Below are positions 1 through 9,099 of a DNA stretch of 35,230 nt, piece by piece; within the stretch, counting starts at the first letter, position 1; each line of letters starts with the position of its first letter. The position numbers and the translations under genes were made by a program. Source of the DNA: Verrucomicrobia bacterium Opi.OSU.00C (GTDB lineage Bacteria > Verrucomicrobiota > Verrucomicrobiia > Opitutales > PNEW01); NCBI GenBank assembly GCA_002922725.1, contig PNEW01000010.1, positions 1 through 35,230 on the forward strand, written 5' to 3'. Under the pieces are notes generated by a model, which ran no database searches, was not told the DNA's origin, and saw nothing but the letters and a program-made list of their open reading frames with translations.

Positions 1-19
1 AGATGTGTATAAGAGACAG
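1..19 (+). other. Nextera transposase mosaic-end adapter (library artefact)
   Basis: Exact AGATGTGTATAAGAGACAG at the contig start; its reverse complement is at the other end. Confidence 0.98.
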
Positions 20-71
20 GTGTTGTTACACGATCGATTGCCGCCATTCAGAATAAATCGGTTTTGAAGTG

Positions 72-702
72 ATGACTAAACCACTGAGCAGCTTTCATCT
101 GGGAGTGTTTATTCTTGGTGGAGGTGCGTCTCTCCGCATGGGAAAACCTAAGTTGTTACTTCCATGGGGCGATACTTCAATTTTAGGCCATCTCCTACGT
201 CTGTATTCAAATGCAAACACTACTCAGGTTGCGGTTGTATGTAGTATTGGGGATGAAAAATATTATTGCGGAACTCGATCGACTTGCATGGCCGATTAAA
301 AGTCGCATTTTAAATCCAGAAATAACACCAGAGATGTTTAGTTCTGTCCTTTGCGGATTTAAATGGGATGGATGGCAAGCGGACATCTCGCATCTCGCAG
401 TCACTTTAGGCGATCAACCGTTGATCCGCGAAAAAACTATTACTGATTTAGTAGCCCACGCGATGCAAACCCCAAAAAATATATGCCAACCACTTTACAA
501 AAACAGGCGAAGACATCCAGTTATTATTCCTCGTCATATGACAAAAAAAGTCACATTTGAAAATTACCCTAATTTAAAATATGTCTTAAATGATTATAAA
601 GATAATATATCAGTCTATCCTTGCGACGACCCTGGACTAGTCATTGATATTGATACACCTGCTGATTATGAGGATGCACTTCGACACTTTAATAAGGGTT
701 AA
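72..702 (+). pseudogene. MobA/MocA-like molybdenum cofactor nucleotidyltransferase, frameshifted
   Basis: Two overlapping ORFs: LGGGASLRMGKPKLLLPWGDTSI in the first frame, then SVLCGF..AVTLGDQPLI..DIDTPADYEDAL in the second. Removing one A from the A5 run at 256-260 gives a continuous ...VVCSIGDENIIAELDRL.... Confidence 0.8.
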
Positions 703-879
703 AGTAAATATATTAATTATTTAGGTGCAGTTAATTTTTACCAGTTTTAACTTCGTAAAACTTCATGAAACTTTGCTCAAGGTGAAAAAGTTTTCAATCC
801 CTCCCCATTTTTTCTACCGTTACAGAAACAGAATTATTCTGTCCAGTTAGAATAGACAAAAGGTAAAACAATTGACCTC

Positions 880-1304
880 TTATAACATATCTGAGTCCCT
901 GTATTGGATATGGGTATCATAGGAAGAATGGACATAACACACACAATGTGCTCCAACTTGCTTGACGAGTTTGAAAAACCTTATGTCATTACTGCTATGA
1001 CCAAAGGGGTAAAATCGTTTAAGCTCTTAGTAAAGTATCCCTTGTATTTATCACTTAATTCATTTATCTCGAGAATATGTGGCGTTTTCTCATTATCATT
1101 GGCATGGGGAACAACAAACCTCTCGATGGTTTTCAATCTATCTGTAATCAGACCGACTGCTCATGCTGGATACTGGTTGGGTCTGTAAATAAAGTCATGT
1201 ACTTTGTCGAACCAATATTACTGAGCGTGTTAGAAATACTGGTCATTACCCTGTTACTACTCCCAACAGATCTTCGAATACTCCTAAAAATGGGGAGGCG
1301 CTAA
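880..1304 (+). pseudogene. Remnant of an OppB/DppB-type ABC permease (C-terminal part only)
   Basis: Frame 1 reads ITHTMCSNLLDEFEKPYVITAMTKGVKSFKLLVKYPLYLSLNSFIS..SMVFNLS and frame 3 reads VNKVMYFVEPILLSVLEILVITLLLLPTDLRI. Together these resemble the OppB C-terminal half, with frame changes and no N-terminus. Confidence 0.75.
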
Positions 1305-1306
1305 TT

Positions 1307-2485
1307 ATGAGTAAAAAAACAAAAATTTCTACTCAATTAAATGTTGATGAAGATCAAATTGATATAAGTACCGCAACTCTCTCGCAGTGGCAGCTTATAC
1401 GGTTACGTTTTTCAAAGCATCGTTTGGCAGTTGCTTCCTTTTATGTTTTAATTGTTCTCTATATCATGTCCATCTTTGCGGAATTTTTCGCACCTTATGG
1501 CAGGGATTGGCGTGACCTTGATCATGCTTATTGCCCTCCACAACTTCCCAAGATTAATTTAAGTCATGGTATTAATGTCAATGCTATGCATCGCCATATC
1601 GACCCAATTACTTTTAAAAAATATTATATTGAACAAAAGGAAGATTTTATACCATTGAGGTTTTTCGTCAAAGGTGAACCTTACAAACTCTGGGGGCTAA
1701 TCCAAATGGAGCGACGTTTTCTGGGAGTTGATCACAACGCTTACCAACTTCCGGAAAATGCAAAAGGAACACCCATACCAACATTCTATTTTCTCGGTGC
1801 CGATAAATTTGGCCACGATATATTCAGTCGTATAATTTATGGTTCCCGTATCAGCTTATCCATAGGCATCATCGCTATTATCATAACTTTTATTTTAGGA
1901 GTTACTATTGGTGGTATTTCTGGATATCTCAGTGGTCGCATAGACAACTTGATTCAGAGAACGATAGAGATTGTAAACGCCTTCCCACAATTGCCGTTAT
2001 GGCTTGCCCTCGCTGCTATTATGCCAAGTGATTGGCCTGCTTTAAGGGTATATTTTGCTATTACTATTGTCCTAAGTCTCCTTTCCTGGACAGGGCTCGC
2101 CCGAGTCGTTCGAGGAAGAATTCTTTCTCTACGCGAAGAAGATTATGCAGTAGCAGCCTATCTTTTAGGTGCCAGTCATAGGCGTATCATTTTTCGCCAT
2201 CTTTTGCCTGGATTCACTAGTCATATTATTGTTACTCTTACTTTAAGCGTACCTGGTATGATCTTAGGAGAAACCGCTTTGAGTTTTCTGGGGTTGGGGT
2301 TAAGACCACCAATTGTAAGCTGGGGTGTTATGCTACAAGAATGCATGAATTTGCAAGTTGTCGCTAATTACCCTTGGCTTCTTATGCCTGTAATATCTAT
2401 TATTCTAACTGTCCTTGCTTATAATTTTTTGGGTGATGGCTTACGCGACGCAGCTGATCCCTATTCTTCTCATATAACTCGATAA
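1307..2485 (+). CDS. oppC: ABC transporter permease, OppC/DppC type
   Basis: TM segments plus the EAA-loop region (DYAVAAYLLGASHRRIIFRHLLPG) and ETALSFLGLGLRPPIVSWG. Confidence 0.92.
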   Translation: MSKKTKISTQLNVDEDQIDISTATLSQWQLIRLRFSKHRLAVASFYVLIVLYIMSIFAEFFAPYGRDWRDLDHAYCPPQLPKINLSHGINVNAMHRHIDPITFKKYYIEQKEDFIPLRFFVKGEPYKLWGLIQMERRFLGVDHNAYQLPENAKGTPIPTFYFLGADKFGHDIFSRIIYGSRISLSIGIIAIIITFILGVTIGGISGYLSGRIDNLIQRTIEIVNAFPQLPLWLALAAIMPSDWPALRVYFAITIVLSLLSWTGLARVVRGRILSLREEDYAVAAYLLGASHRRIIFRHLLPGFTSHIIVTLTLSVPGMILGETALSFLGLGLRPPIVSWGVMLQECMNLQVVANYPWLLMPVISIILTVLAYNFLGDGLRDAADPYSSHITR

Positions 2486-2486
2486 A

Positions 2487-3518
2487 ATGTCCCAAGACGA
2501 AAAAAAAGATATTGTTCTTAGTGTCAAAGACCTAAAGGTAACTTTTACTACTGAGGAAGGTGTACTCTCGGCGGTAGACGGAGTAACATTTTCATTAGAA
2601 CGAGGCAAAGTTCTTGCCATCGTTGGAGAAAGTGCGTGCGGAAAAAGTGTAACTGCTTTCTCTATCCTCCGCTTGATTCAGAAGCCTGGTCAAATTGCAG
2701 GTGGTAAAATTATTGTCTATCCAAAAAATAAACCTCCGATTGATATTACTTCACTAACTGAAAAATCAGATATGCTTTACCAAGTAAGAGGTGGGCTCAT
2801 CAGCATGATCTTCCAAGAACCAATGACTGCTCTTAGTCCGGTACACACGATCGGCAACCAAATATGTGAAGCTATCCTTTTACACCAAAGCGTTACGAAC
2901 AAGGAAGCTGAAAAACACGCTATCGAAATGCTTGGAAAAGTTGGTATCCCTCAACCTGAACGACGGCTTCAACAATACCCTCATGAATTTAGTGGAGGCA
3001 TGCGCCAACGCGTGGTAATTGCGATGGCCCTTGTTTGCCAACCGGAAATACTCATCGCTGATGAACCGACAACCGCACTTGATGTCACAATTCAAGCTCA
3101 GATTCTAGATTTGATTAAAAGCTTACAAAGAGATCTAGGAACCTCAGTAATCTTTATTACTCATGATTTGGGAGTTGTGGCACAAATAGCTGATGACGTT
3201 GCTGTTATGTATCTGGGAAGGCTGGTAGAGCAAGCCTCAGTGAGAGCCGTGTTAAAAGATCCTCTTCACCCATACACGACTGGGCTACTTAAGTCTTTAC
3301 CGAGAAATGAAACCAAGCAAGCTAGGCTGCCTTCTATTACGGGGAATGTTCCCTCCCTCACCCATCTACCTACAGGTTGCCCCTTTCATCCCCGGTGCCC
3401 TGATTCAATACCCGGTGTTTGCGACGTTGGAGATAATCCTGTTATGGAAAGATTACCAAACGGTCGATTGGTATCTTGCTGTGGAGCAAGAAAATTTAAA
3501 GAAATGACAAAGACATGA
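2487..3518 (+). CDS. oppD: Oligopeptide/dipeptide ABC transporter ATPase, OppD/DppD type
   Basis: Walker A GESACGKS, signature FSGGMRQR, Walker [14 protein letters not shown]-terminal CPFHPRCP motif. Confidence 0.95.
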   Translation: MSQDEKKDIVLSVKDLKVTFTTEEGVLSAVDGVTFSLERGKVLAIVGESACGKSVTAFSILRLIQKPGQIAGGKIIVYPKNKPPIDITSLTEKSDMLYQVRGGLISMIFQEPMTALSPVHTIGNQICEAILLHQSVTNKEAEKHAIEMLGKVGIPQPERRLQQYPHEFSGGMRQRVVIAMALVCQPEILIADEPTTALDVTIQAQILDLIKSLQRDLGTSVIFITHDLGVVAQIADDVAVMYLGRLVEQASVRAVLKDPLHPYTTGLLKSLPRNETKQARLPSITGNVPSLTHLPTGCPFHPRCPDSIPGVCDVGDNPVMERLPNGRLVSCCGARKFKEMTKT

Positions 3519-4381
3519 ATGATCTTAAAATAGAACCTCTACTGAAGGTTAAAAATTTCAGTAAACACTTTCCTATATATAGTCAGGGTTTTGGCAGAAA
3601 GCAGATTGATGTTATCAAGGCTGTCGATAATGTAAGTTTCAATCTCAATCCAGGTGAAACCCTAGGGTTAGTTGGAGAGAGTGGTTCAGGTAAGACCACA
3701 TGTGCGCGAACAATTCTACGTGCACTCAAACCCACTAGCGGGACAGTCATATTTAGAACCAATGGAGAAGCAATCGATTTGGTTAAGCTAAAGGAAAGGG
3801 AACTCAAACCTTTGCGTACACAAATGCAAATGATCTTCCAAGACCCTTTCTCTTCCCTTAATCCCCGGATGACGGTTGGAGATATAGTGGGTGAACCATT
3901 GTATATTCATAAACTCGCAAGAGGCAAGGAATTGATCGACCGTGTTGACGACATGCTCGTCAAAGTGGGAATGAAACCCGAACACCGCCAAAGGTATCCA
4001 CATGCTTTCAGTGGTGGCCAACGACAACGTATTGGCATTGCACGAGCACTTATTATGCGCCCTTCTCTTGTCGTATGTGATGAGGCTGTTTCCGCGCTTG
4101 ACGTCTCTGTGCAAGCCCAGGTTATTAATTTGCTTGAAGATCTGCAGGAAGAATTAAACTTAACTTATATCTTTGTTGCTCATGACCTTAGTGTAGTGCG
4201 TCATATTAGCAATCGGGTTGCTGTTATGCATCAGGGGAAAATTGTAGAGATAGATGAGACAGAATCGATATTTGAAACCCCACAACATGCCTACACCCGT
4301 ATGCTCCTTTCCGCAATTCCCCATCCGGATCCCGATATAAAACTGGAATTTACTCCAATATCCGACTCTACTGAAATTTGA
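3515..4381 (+). CDS. oppF: Oligopeptide/dipeptide ABC transporter ATPase, OppF/DppF type
   Basis: Walker A GESGSGKT, signature FSGGQRQR, Walker B LVVCDEAVSALD; ATGA overlap with the preceding gene. Confidence 0.95.
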   Translation: MNDLKIEPLLKVKNFSKHFPIYSQGFGRKQIDVIKAVDNVSFNLNPGETLGLVGESGSGKTTCARTILRALKPTSGTVIFRTNGEAIDLVKLKERELKPLRTQMQMIFQDPFSSLNPRMTVGDIVGEPLYIHKLARGKELIDRVDDMLVKVGMKPEHRQRYPHAFSGGQRQRIGIARALIMRPSLVVCDEAVSALDVSVQAQVINLLEDLQEELNLTYIFVAHDLSVVRHISNRVAVMHQGKIVEIDETESIFETPQHAYTRMLLSAIPHPDPDIKLEFTPISDSTEI

Positions 4382-4532
4382 TAATCTTAAAATAATCTGA
4401 TCTTTTTTATTTAATTAGGTTAGTCTAAAGCTTTAATTTCTTAAACAGGCATTATTTTCTTGGGTGAAACGAGCCTTTTTAAGGCCTCATGTGTAAATAC
4501 CGATCTTCTCGATATATACACATGCAACTTAT

Positions 4533-5405
4533 ATGATAACTATTTACCACCATTATTCTGCGGTTTTTATTCTCTTCGCCCTTTGCTTGTCTTGTAGTCC
4601 AGTCCCGAAAGAAGTTATCTACGATCTACGTGGGCAGGTAACCTCTATATATTCAATGAAAAATGAAATTACTATTAGGCATGAGAAAATACCGGGCTTT
4701 ATGCCCGCAATGACCATGCCTTTTAAGGTTAAGGATATCATGTTACTTGAAAAGAGAAGGCCCGGAGATTTTATCGAGGCAAAACTTGTTATAACTGATA
4801 AAGAAGCTTATCTAATCAATATAGTAAAAACTGGGTTTGAAGAACTTTTAATCCCCACTGAAACCTTCCAGAACTCTACAAATGCTGTTACCCAACTACG
4901 TAAAGGTGATTTTTTACCAGATGTAACTTTTATCGACCAAGATAATAGCCCACAAAATTTTAACGAATATCTTGGTAAGCAATTAATTCTTACCTTTATT
5001 TATACTCGTTGCCCTTTGCCTAATTTTTGCCCACTTATGGACCTACGCTTTCAATCTCTACAAAAAACGATCCTTAAAAATAAAGATTTAAAAGCGACAA
5101 CCAGGCTTTTCTCTATAAGCTTTGATCCAGAGTTTGATACTCCAAAAATCCTTAAACAATATGGCGATGAGCTCAAAGCGGATTATGAGATATGGAGTTT
5201 TCTAACCGGTGAAAAAGATGTTATTTTAAATTTTGCAGAACATTTTGGAATATTAGTTATAAATAATGAGAGTTCCCCTGAAGAAATCGTTCATTCGCTG
5301 CGAACAGTTATCGTGAATACTTCTGGAAGATTAGTTAAGATTTATCATGGTAACGAATGGACTTCCGAAGATATTTGGGAAGAAATAGCTCAATTACGTG
5401 ACTAA
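4533..5405 (+). CDS. Lipoprotein-like fusion of a CusF-like copper-binding domain and a SCO1/SenC domain
   Basis: N-terminal HEKIPGFMPAMTMPFKVKD (CusF_Ec-like), then TFIYTRCPLPNFCP and the distal EEIVHSLRTVIVN histidine region of SCO1. LSC is near the signal peptide end. Confidence 0.88.
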   Translation: MITIYHHYSAVFILFALCLSCSPVPKEVIYDLRGQVTSIYSMKNEITIRHEKIPGFMPAMTMPFKVKDIMLLEKRRPGDFIEAKLVITDKEAYLINIVKTGFEELLIPTETFQNSTNAVTQLRKGDFLPDVTFIDQDNSPQNFNEYLGKQLILTFIYTRCPLPNFCPLMDLRFQSLQKTILKNKDLKATTRLFSISFDPEFDTPKILKQYGDELKADYEIWSFLTGEKDVILNFAEHFGILVINNESSPEEIVHSLRTVIVNTSGRLVKIYHGNEWTSEDIWEEIAQLRD

Positions 5406-5696
5406 AAGTAATTAAATTTTAGAATTAAATTTGCCTCCCCGGGACCTTGATTTAATTAAAGATGTGGAAACAGTCTCAAAATAGATGCAGGAAATTACTA
5501 CCCCAAAGCAATAATTGATTCATAAAAATATAGGATCTGGGATTTTGGAATCAATGTCAGTAGAGACACATTGTATTGACCTAGTTTATTTGCAGATTAT
5601 CTTTTAAAGGCAGTAAAAGTATATTTCTTAATTAATATGTTACATAAGTTAAAAAGCACTGCTTGGTTTTTTGATAAAGTTCCTTATTCCAAGAAT

Positions 5697-6050
5697 TCAA
5701 AAAGGTTTATGAATAGCAAAAAAAGCGGCAATAGATGCCGTTAATATTAACAAAATATAGGCGCTTAATCGATATTTCCTCAGGTGGGTAGTCGCAAATA
5801 TTCCAGCTATAGATAATAGTAACCAAAGGATAAATTTCAACATTACCCAAGAAGGGACTCCATTGCTCAAATGTACGACTAATCCCAATCCGGTAATCAA
5901 GATTATAAACAATGCTACATGTGAAATAACTTTAAAAAGACGACTAAAACTATCAGAAAAAAATAATATTGCCATCGCGGTAATAAATAGAAAGACACCC
6001 GTAAGGTGAATAGTCTTTGAAAGGCTGTAACTAAGCATGGACCACCCCAA
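5697..6050 (-). CDS. Small multi-TM membrane protein of unknown function
   Basis: 117-aa ORF with about four hydrophobic segments. Confidence 0.6.
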   Translation of the reverse strand: MGWSMLSYSLSKTIHLTGVFLFITAMAILFFSDSFSRLFKVISHVALFIILITGLGLVVHLSNGVPSWVMLKFILWLLLSIAGIFATTHLRKYRLSAYILLILTASIAAFFAIHKPF

Positions 6051-6144
6051 ATTTTATCTTAAAGAACCACAAATGCATAATTAATAACTAAATTATTAAT
6101 TTTGGGTTGAGTCGATAGATTTCGATGACAATCTATTTATCAAT

Positions 6145-7026
6145 ATGGGAAAATCAAAAGAAATAAAAACCTATTCCGACCTCGCTGGAGATGGTGGTTC
6201 CGATATTATGGGACAAGTTATTGCGCACAAAGCCAAAATTGAAGCAAATCTTTCCGGCATCAAACAGGTCATTGCAGTTGGATCGGGTAAAGGAGGAGTT
6301 GGCAAAAGTACAATCTCAATGTATCTTGCATCTGCTTTTAACCGTTTAGGTAAAAGTGTTTCCCTTCTTGATGCAGATGTTAACGGGCCAGCCCTGGCTC
6401 GATTTGCAGGGCTTACTGATGCTCCGCTCATACCCGGTCAAAATGGTCTTATCGTCCCAAAAACTAAATCAGGCATTGGCGTCATTTCCTTTGGTAGCCT
6501 TGTGCCAGAATCAGAAGCCGTGGATTTTAAAAGTGTGGCAAGTGGTGATTCTCATGTATGGCGAGCAACTAAAGAGTTTTCAACTCTTGCAGATTTCCTC
6601 GCTGATACCGATTGGGGAAAACTAGACTATCTTCTTATCGATCTTCCTCCAGGTGCTGAAAGGTGCTTTCAATTCGCAGAGTTTTTTGGCCACAAAACAT
6701 CGTTTATACTTATCACCATCCCCTCTGAAGTTTCACAAGGTGTTGTTACACGATCGATTGCCGCCATTAAGAAAACACCATCTCCAATTATCGGATATAT
6801 CGAAAATATGAGTGGATATTACTGCATCGACTCTCAGGAAGTGAAGCCCTTGTTTCCCTCAGGTAATGCCAAATTGGATATCCCTTTACTAGGCTCAGTC
6901 CCGTTTGATCCAAGTGTAGCTGAGCATTGTGATCGAGGAACTGTTATCAACTATGCCAACGATTCTCCAACAAACATTTCTCTTCAAAGCATCGCAACAA
7001 AAATAACAAATACCTTGGAAGTCTAA
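6145..7026 (+). CDS. Mrp/NBP35/ApbC-like P-loop ATPase
   Basis: Deviant Walker A GSGKGGVGKST, LLDADVNGPALARF, LIDLPPGAE, IGYIENMSGYYC. Confidence 0.92.
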   Translation: MGKSKEIKTYSDLAGDGGSDIMGQVIAHKAKIEANLSGIKQVIAVGSGKGGVGKSTISMYLASAFNRLGKSVSLLDADVNGPALARFAGLTDAPLIPGQNGLIVPKTKSGIGVISFGSLVPESEAVDFKSVASGDSHVWRATKEFSTLADFLADTDWGKLDYLLIDLPPGAERCFQFAEFFGHKTSFILITIPSEVSQGVVTRSIAAIKKTPSPIIGYIENMSGYYCIDSQEVKPLFPSGNAKLDIPLLGSVPFDPSVAEHCDRGTVINYANDSPTNISLQSIATKITNTLEV

Positions 7027-7027
7027 A

Positions 7028-7534
7028 ATGAAATTTCTATGCACATCCTGTAATACCCAGATGAAACTGGTAAAGAATGAACCCCCACTAAGGCCCGATG
7101 ATCATGGGTCTCTATCCATTCGCTACGAATGTCCAGACTGTTTGTTAGAAATCGCAATGCTTACCAATGCATTTGAAACGCAGTTAGTCACTTCGATGGG
7201 AGTAGAAATCGGGGGGAAAACTGTATCAAAATCTCAGGGTATATCCCTTGACGAAAGCGGAAATATGGCAGAAGAGCATTCTGAGTCTGCATCTAAATGC
7301 CCTTTTTCTCAAATGGCTCGTGAATCCATGATTGAATCTTCGGAAACCGACTCTGTAAATAAGATTGAAAATGAATTTCCTTGGACAGCTCAGGCAATGG
7401 TTCGTTTGCAGAACATACCCGAATTTGCCCGTCCCATGGCAAAAAAAGGCATCGAAAAGTTCGCGCACGATGAAGGCTTCGCCCAAGTTACCGAAGAATG
7501 CCTTGACCGCGCTAAAGAAGAGTTCCAAATGTGA
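7028..7534 (+). CDS. Zn-ribbon protein with C-terminal PCP_red-like domain
   Basis: CTSC...CPDC at the N-terminus; FPWTAQAMVRLQNIPEFARPMAKKGIEKFAHDEGFAQVTEECLDRAKEEF at the C-terminus. Starts 2 nt after the mrp-like stop. Confidence 0.82.
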   Translation: MKFLCTSCNTQMKLVKNEPPLRPDDHGSLSIRYECPDCLLEIAMLTNAFETQLVTSMGVEIGGKTVSKSQGISLDESGNMAEEHSESASKCPFSQMARESMIESSETDSVNKIENEFPWTAQAMVRLQNIPEFARPMAKKGIEKFAHDEGFAQVTEECLDRAKEEFQM

Positions 7535-7647
7535 GCATAAGGCAATTCAGAATACATATTGAATACTGAAAGTGGGTAAATAGTGATTAATGGTAAGAAA
7601 CAAACTTACATCCTGTATCTTGAATCACATTGATTAACTGTTAAACA

Positions 7648-8988
7648 ATGCTAAACGAGGTGCCTAAAAATAAGTTCCAGCGTCCATATGTTATATCATG
7701 GAATTTAACTAACCGTTGTAATTTAAAATGTGAGCATTGCTATCTCGATGCAGGAGGTAAAGATGTTCGAAGATTATCAACCGATGGTTTTGCTGATCGT
7801 AGTGAACTAAACACCGCTCAATGCAAAGAGATCATTAATCAGATCGCTGAATTTGCACCTGAAGCTTTGACGATTCTCACTGGAGGGGAACCTTTGCTGC
7901 GAAAAGATATTATCGAGATCATTGAATATGGCAGTGAAAAGGATCTTTGGGTCGTTTGTGGAACAAATGGTGTTCTCATTACAGAAAGCCTAGCGAAAAT
8001 ACTAAAAGATAGTGGATTGCGAGGGTTGTCGCTTTCACTCGATTCACTAGATCCCGAAATTCACGACAGATTTCGCGGGGTAAAAGGCGCTTGGGAAAAT
8101 ACTGTTAACGGAGCAGAAATCCTTCATCGCGCTAACCTTTCCTTCATCGTTCAAACTACAGTTGGAAAACACAATTTTGATCAGATCGAAGCCATAGCTG
8201 ATTACGCTTATCAGAAAATGGGCGCAAAGGTTTTTAACCTCTACTTTCTTGTACCTACTGGTCGTGGTCAGTTCGTATCTGATATTAGCCAGAAGCAATA
8301 TAATGAAGTTTTAACAACATTTTCGCTTATCCAAAAAAAATATGAGCGGAAGATGATTACCAATGCGAAGTGTGCCCCCCATTATATTAAACACCTTTAT
8401 GAAGAAGATCCCAATTCCAAATTTTTAAAATCTTTTACTGGAGGAGCCGGTGGTTGCCCGGCAGGAACACAATACATGGGAATTCGACCTAACGGGGATA
8501 TGACTCCCTGTCCTTACCTACCAGTATTTGGTGGTAATTTAAAAAATGAAACAATGAATGAGATTTGGAATGAGTCTGAACTGTTTATGAGAATTCGACA
8601 ACGCAACAAACTTAACGATCGTTGCGGGGAATGTGAATTTAACGGTATATGTGGAGGCTGTCGGGCTCGTTCATTTGGAGCTACCGGTGATTATATGGCC
8701 GAAGATCCAATTTGTGATTTCAAGCCTGGGAAATATTCACGTGAGGCAATCAACAATAATTCTGGTCTGGTATACGGCCTTCCTCATAATCTCAATGAAT
8801 CTGAAGAGATTGAATGGAGAGATGATGCAAAAGATCGGATGAAAGAAATCCCTGCATTTGTCCGAGGTATGGTAAAGAAGTCGGTAGAATCTTATTGTCA
8901 TAAGAACAATATTCATTGGGTAACTGGTGATGTCCTCTCCCAAATACGCAAGAAAATGCCGACGCCAAAGATTTTCGGAAAGAAATAA
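7648..8988 (+). CDS. Radical SAM/SPASM protein (AhbD/NirJ-like) with C-terminal PCP_red-like domain
   Basis: CNLKCEHC radical SAM motif, TGGEPLL, SPASM cysteines (GGCPAGTQYMGIRPNGDMTPCPY; DRCGECEFNGICGGCRAR), then IEWRDDAKDRMKEIPAFVRGMVKKSVESYC. Confidence 0.88.
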   Translation: MLNEVPKNKFQRPYVISWNLTNRCNLKCEHCYLDAGGKDVRRLSTDGFADRSELNTAQCKEIINQIAEFAPEALTILTGGEPLLRKDIIEIIEYGSEKDLWVVCGTNGVLITESLAKILKDSGLRGLSLSLDSLDPEIHDRFRGVKGAWENTVNGAEILHRANLSFIVQTTVGKHNFDQIEAIADYAYQKMGAKVFNLYFLVPTGRGQFVSDISQKQYNEVLTTFSLIQKKYERKMITNAKCAPHYIKHLYEEDPNSKFLKSFTGGAGGCPAGTQYMGIRPNGDMTPCPYLPVFGGNLKNETMNEIWNESELFMRIRQRNKLNDRCGECEFNGICGGCRARSFGATGDYMAEDPICDFKPGKYSREAINNNSGLVYGLPHNLNESEEIEWRDDAKDRMKEIPAFVRGMVKKSVESYCHKNNIHWVTGDVLSQIRKKMPTPKIFGKK

Positions 8989-9099
8989 ATGCCACGACAT
9001 TGAATTGACATCATACCTAATTATTCAAATTATTTTGATGCTACCAAATTCATAATTTAAGCTAGGTTAATTCATATTAAACCCCTATAGATAAGATAC

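Noticed and set aside
3583-4114. Minus-strand ORFs opposite oppF (and similar antisense ORFs opposite mrp, cox and USP genes)
   Set aside because: Shadow ORFs of clearly conserved coding frames; no recognisable domain.
1307-4381. Assigning a substrate (nickel, peptide, antimicrobial) to the ABC transporter
   Set aside because: No substrate-binding protein is encoded here, and OppD/F ATPase sequence does not define substrate.
4471-4488. GAGCCTTTTTAAGGCCTC imperfect inverted repeat after oppF
   Set aside because: Short stem without a following T-run; not a convincing intrinsic terminator.
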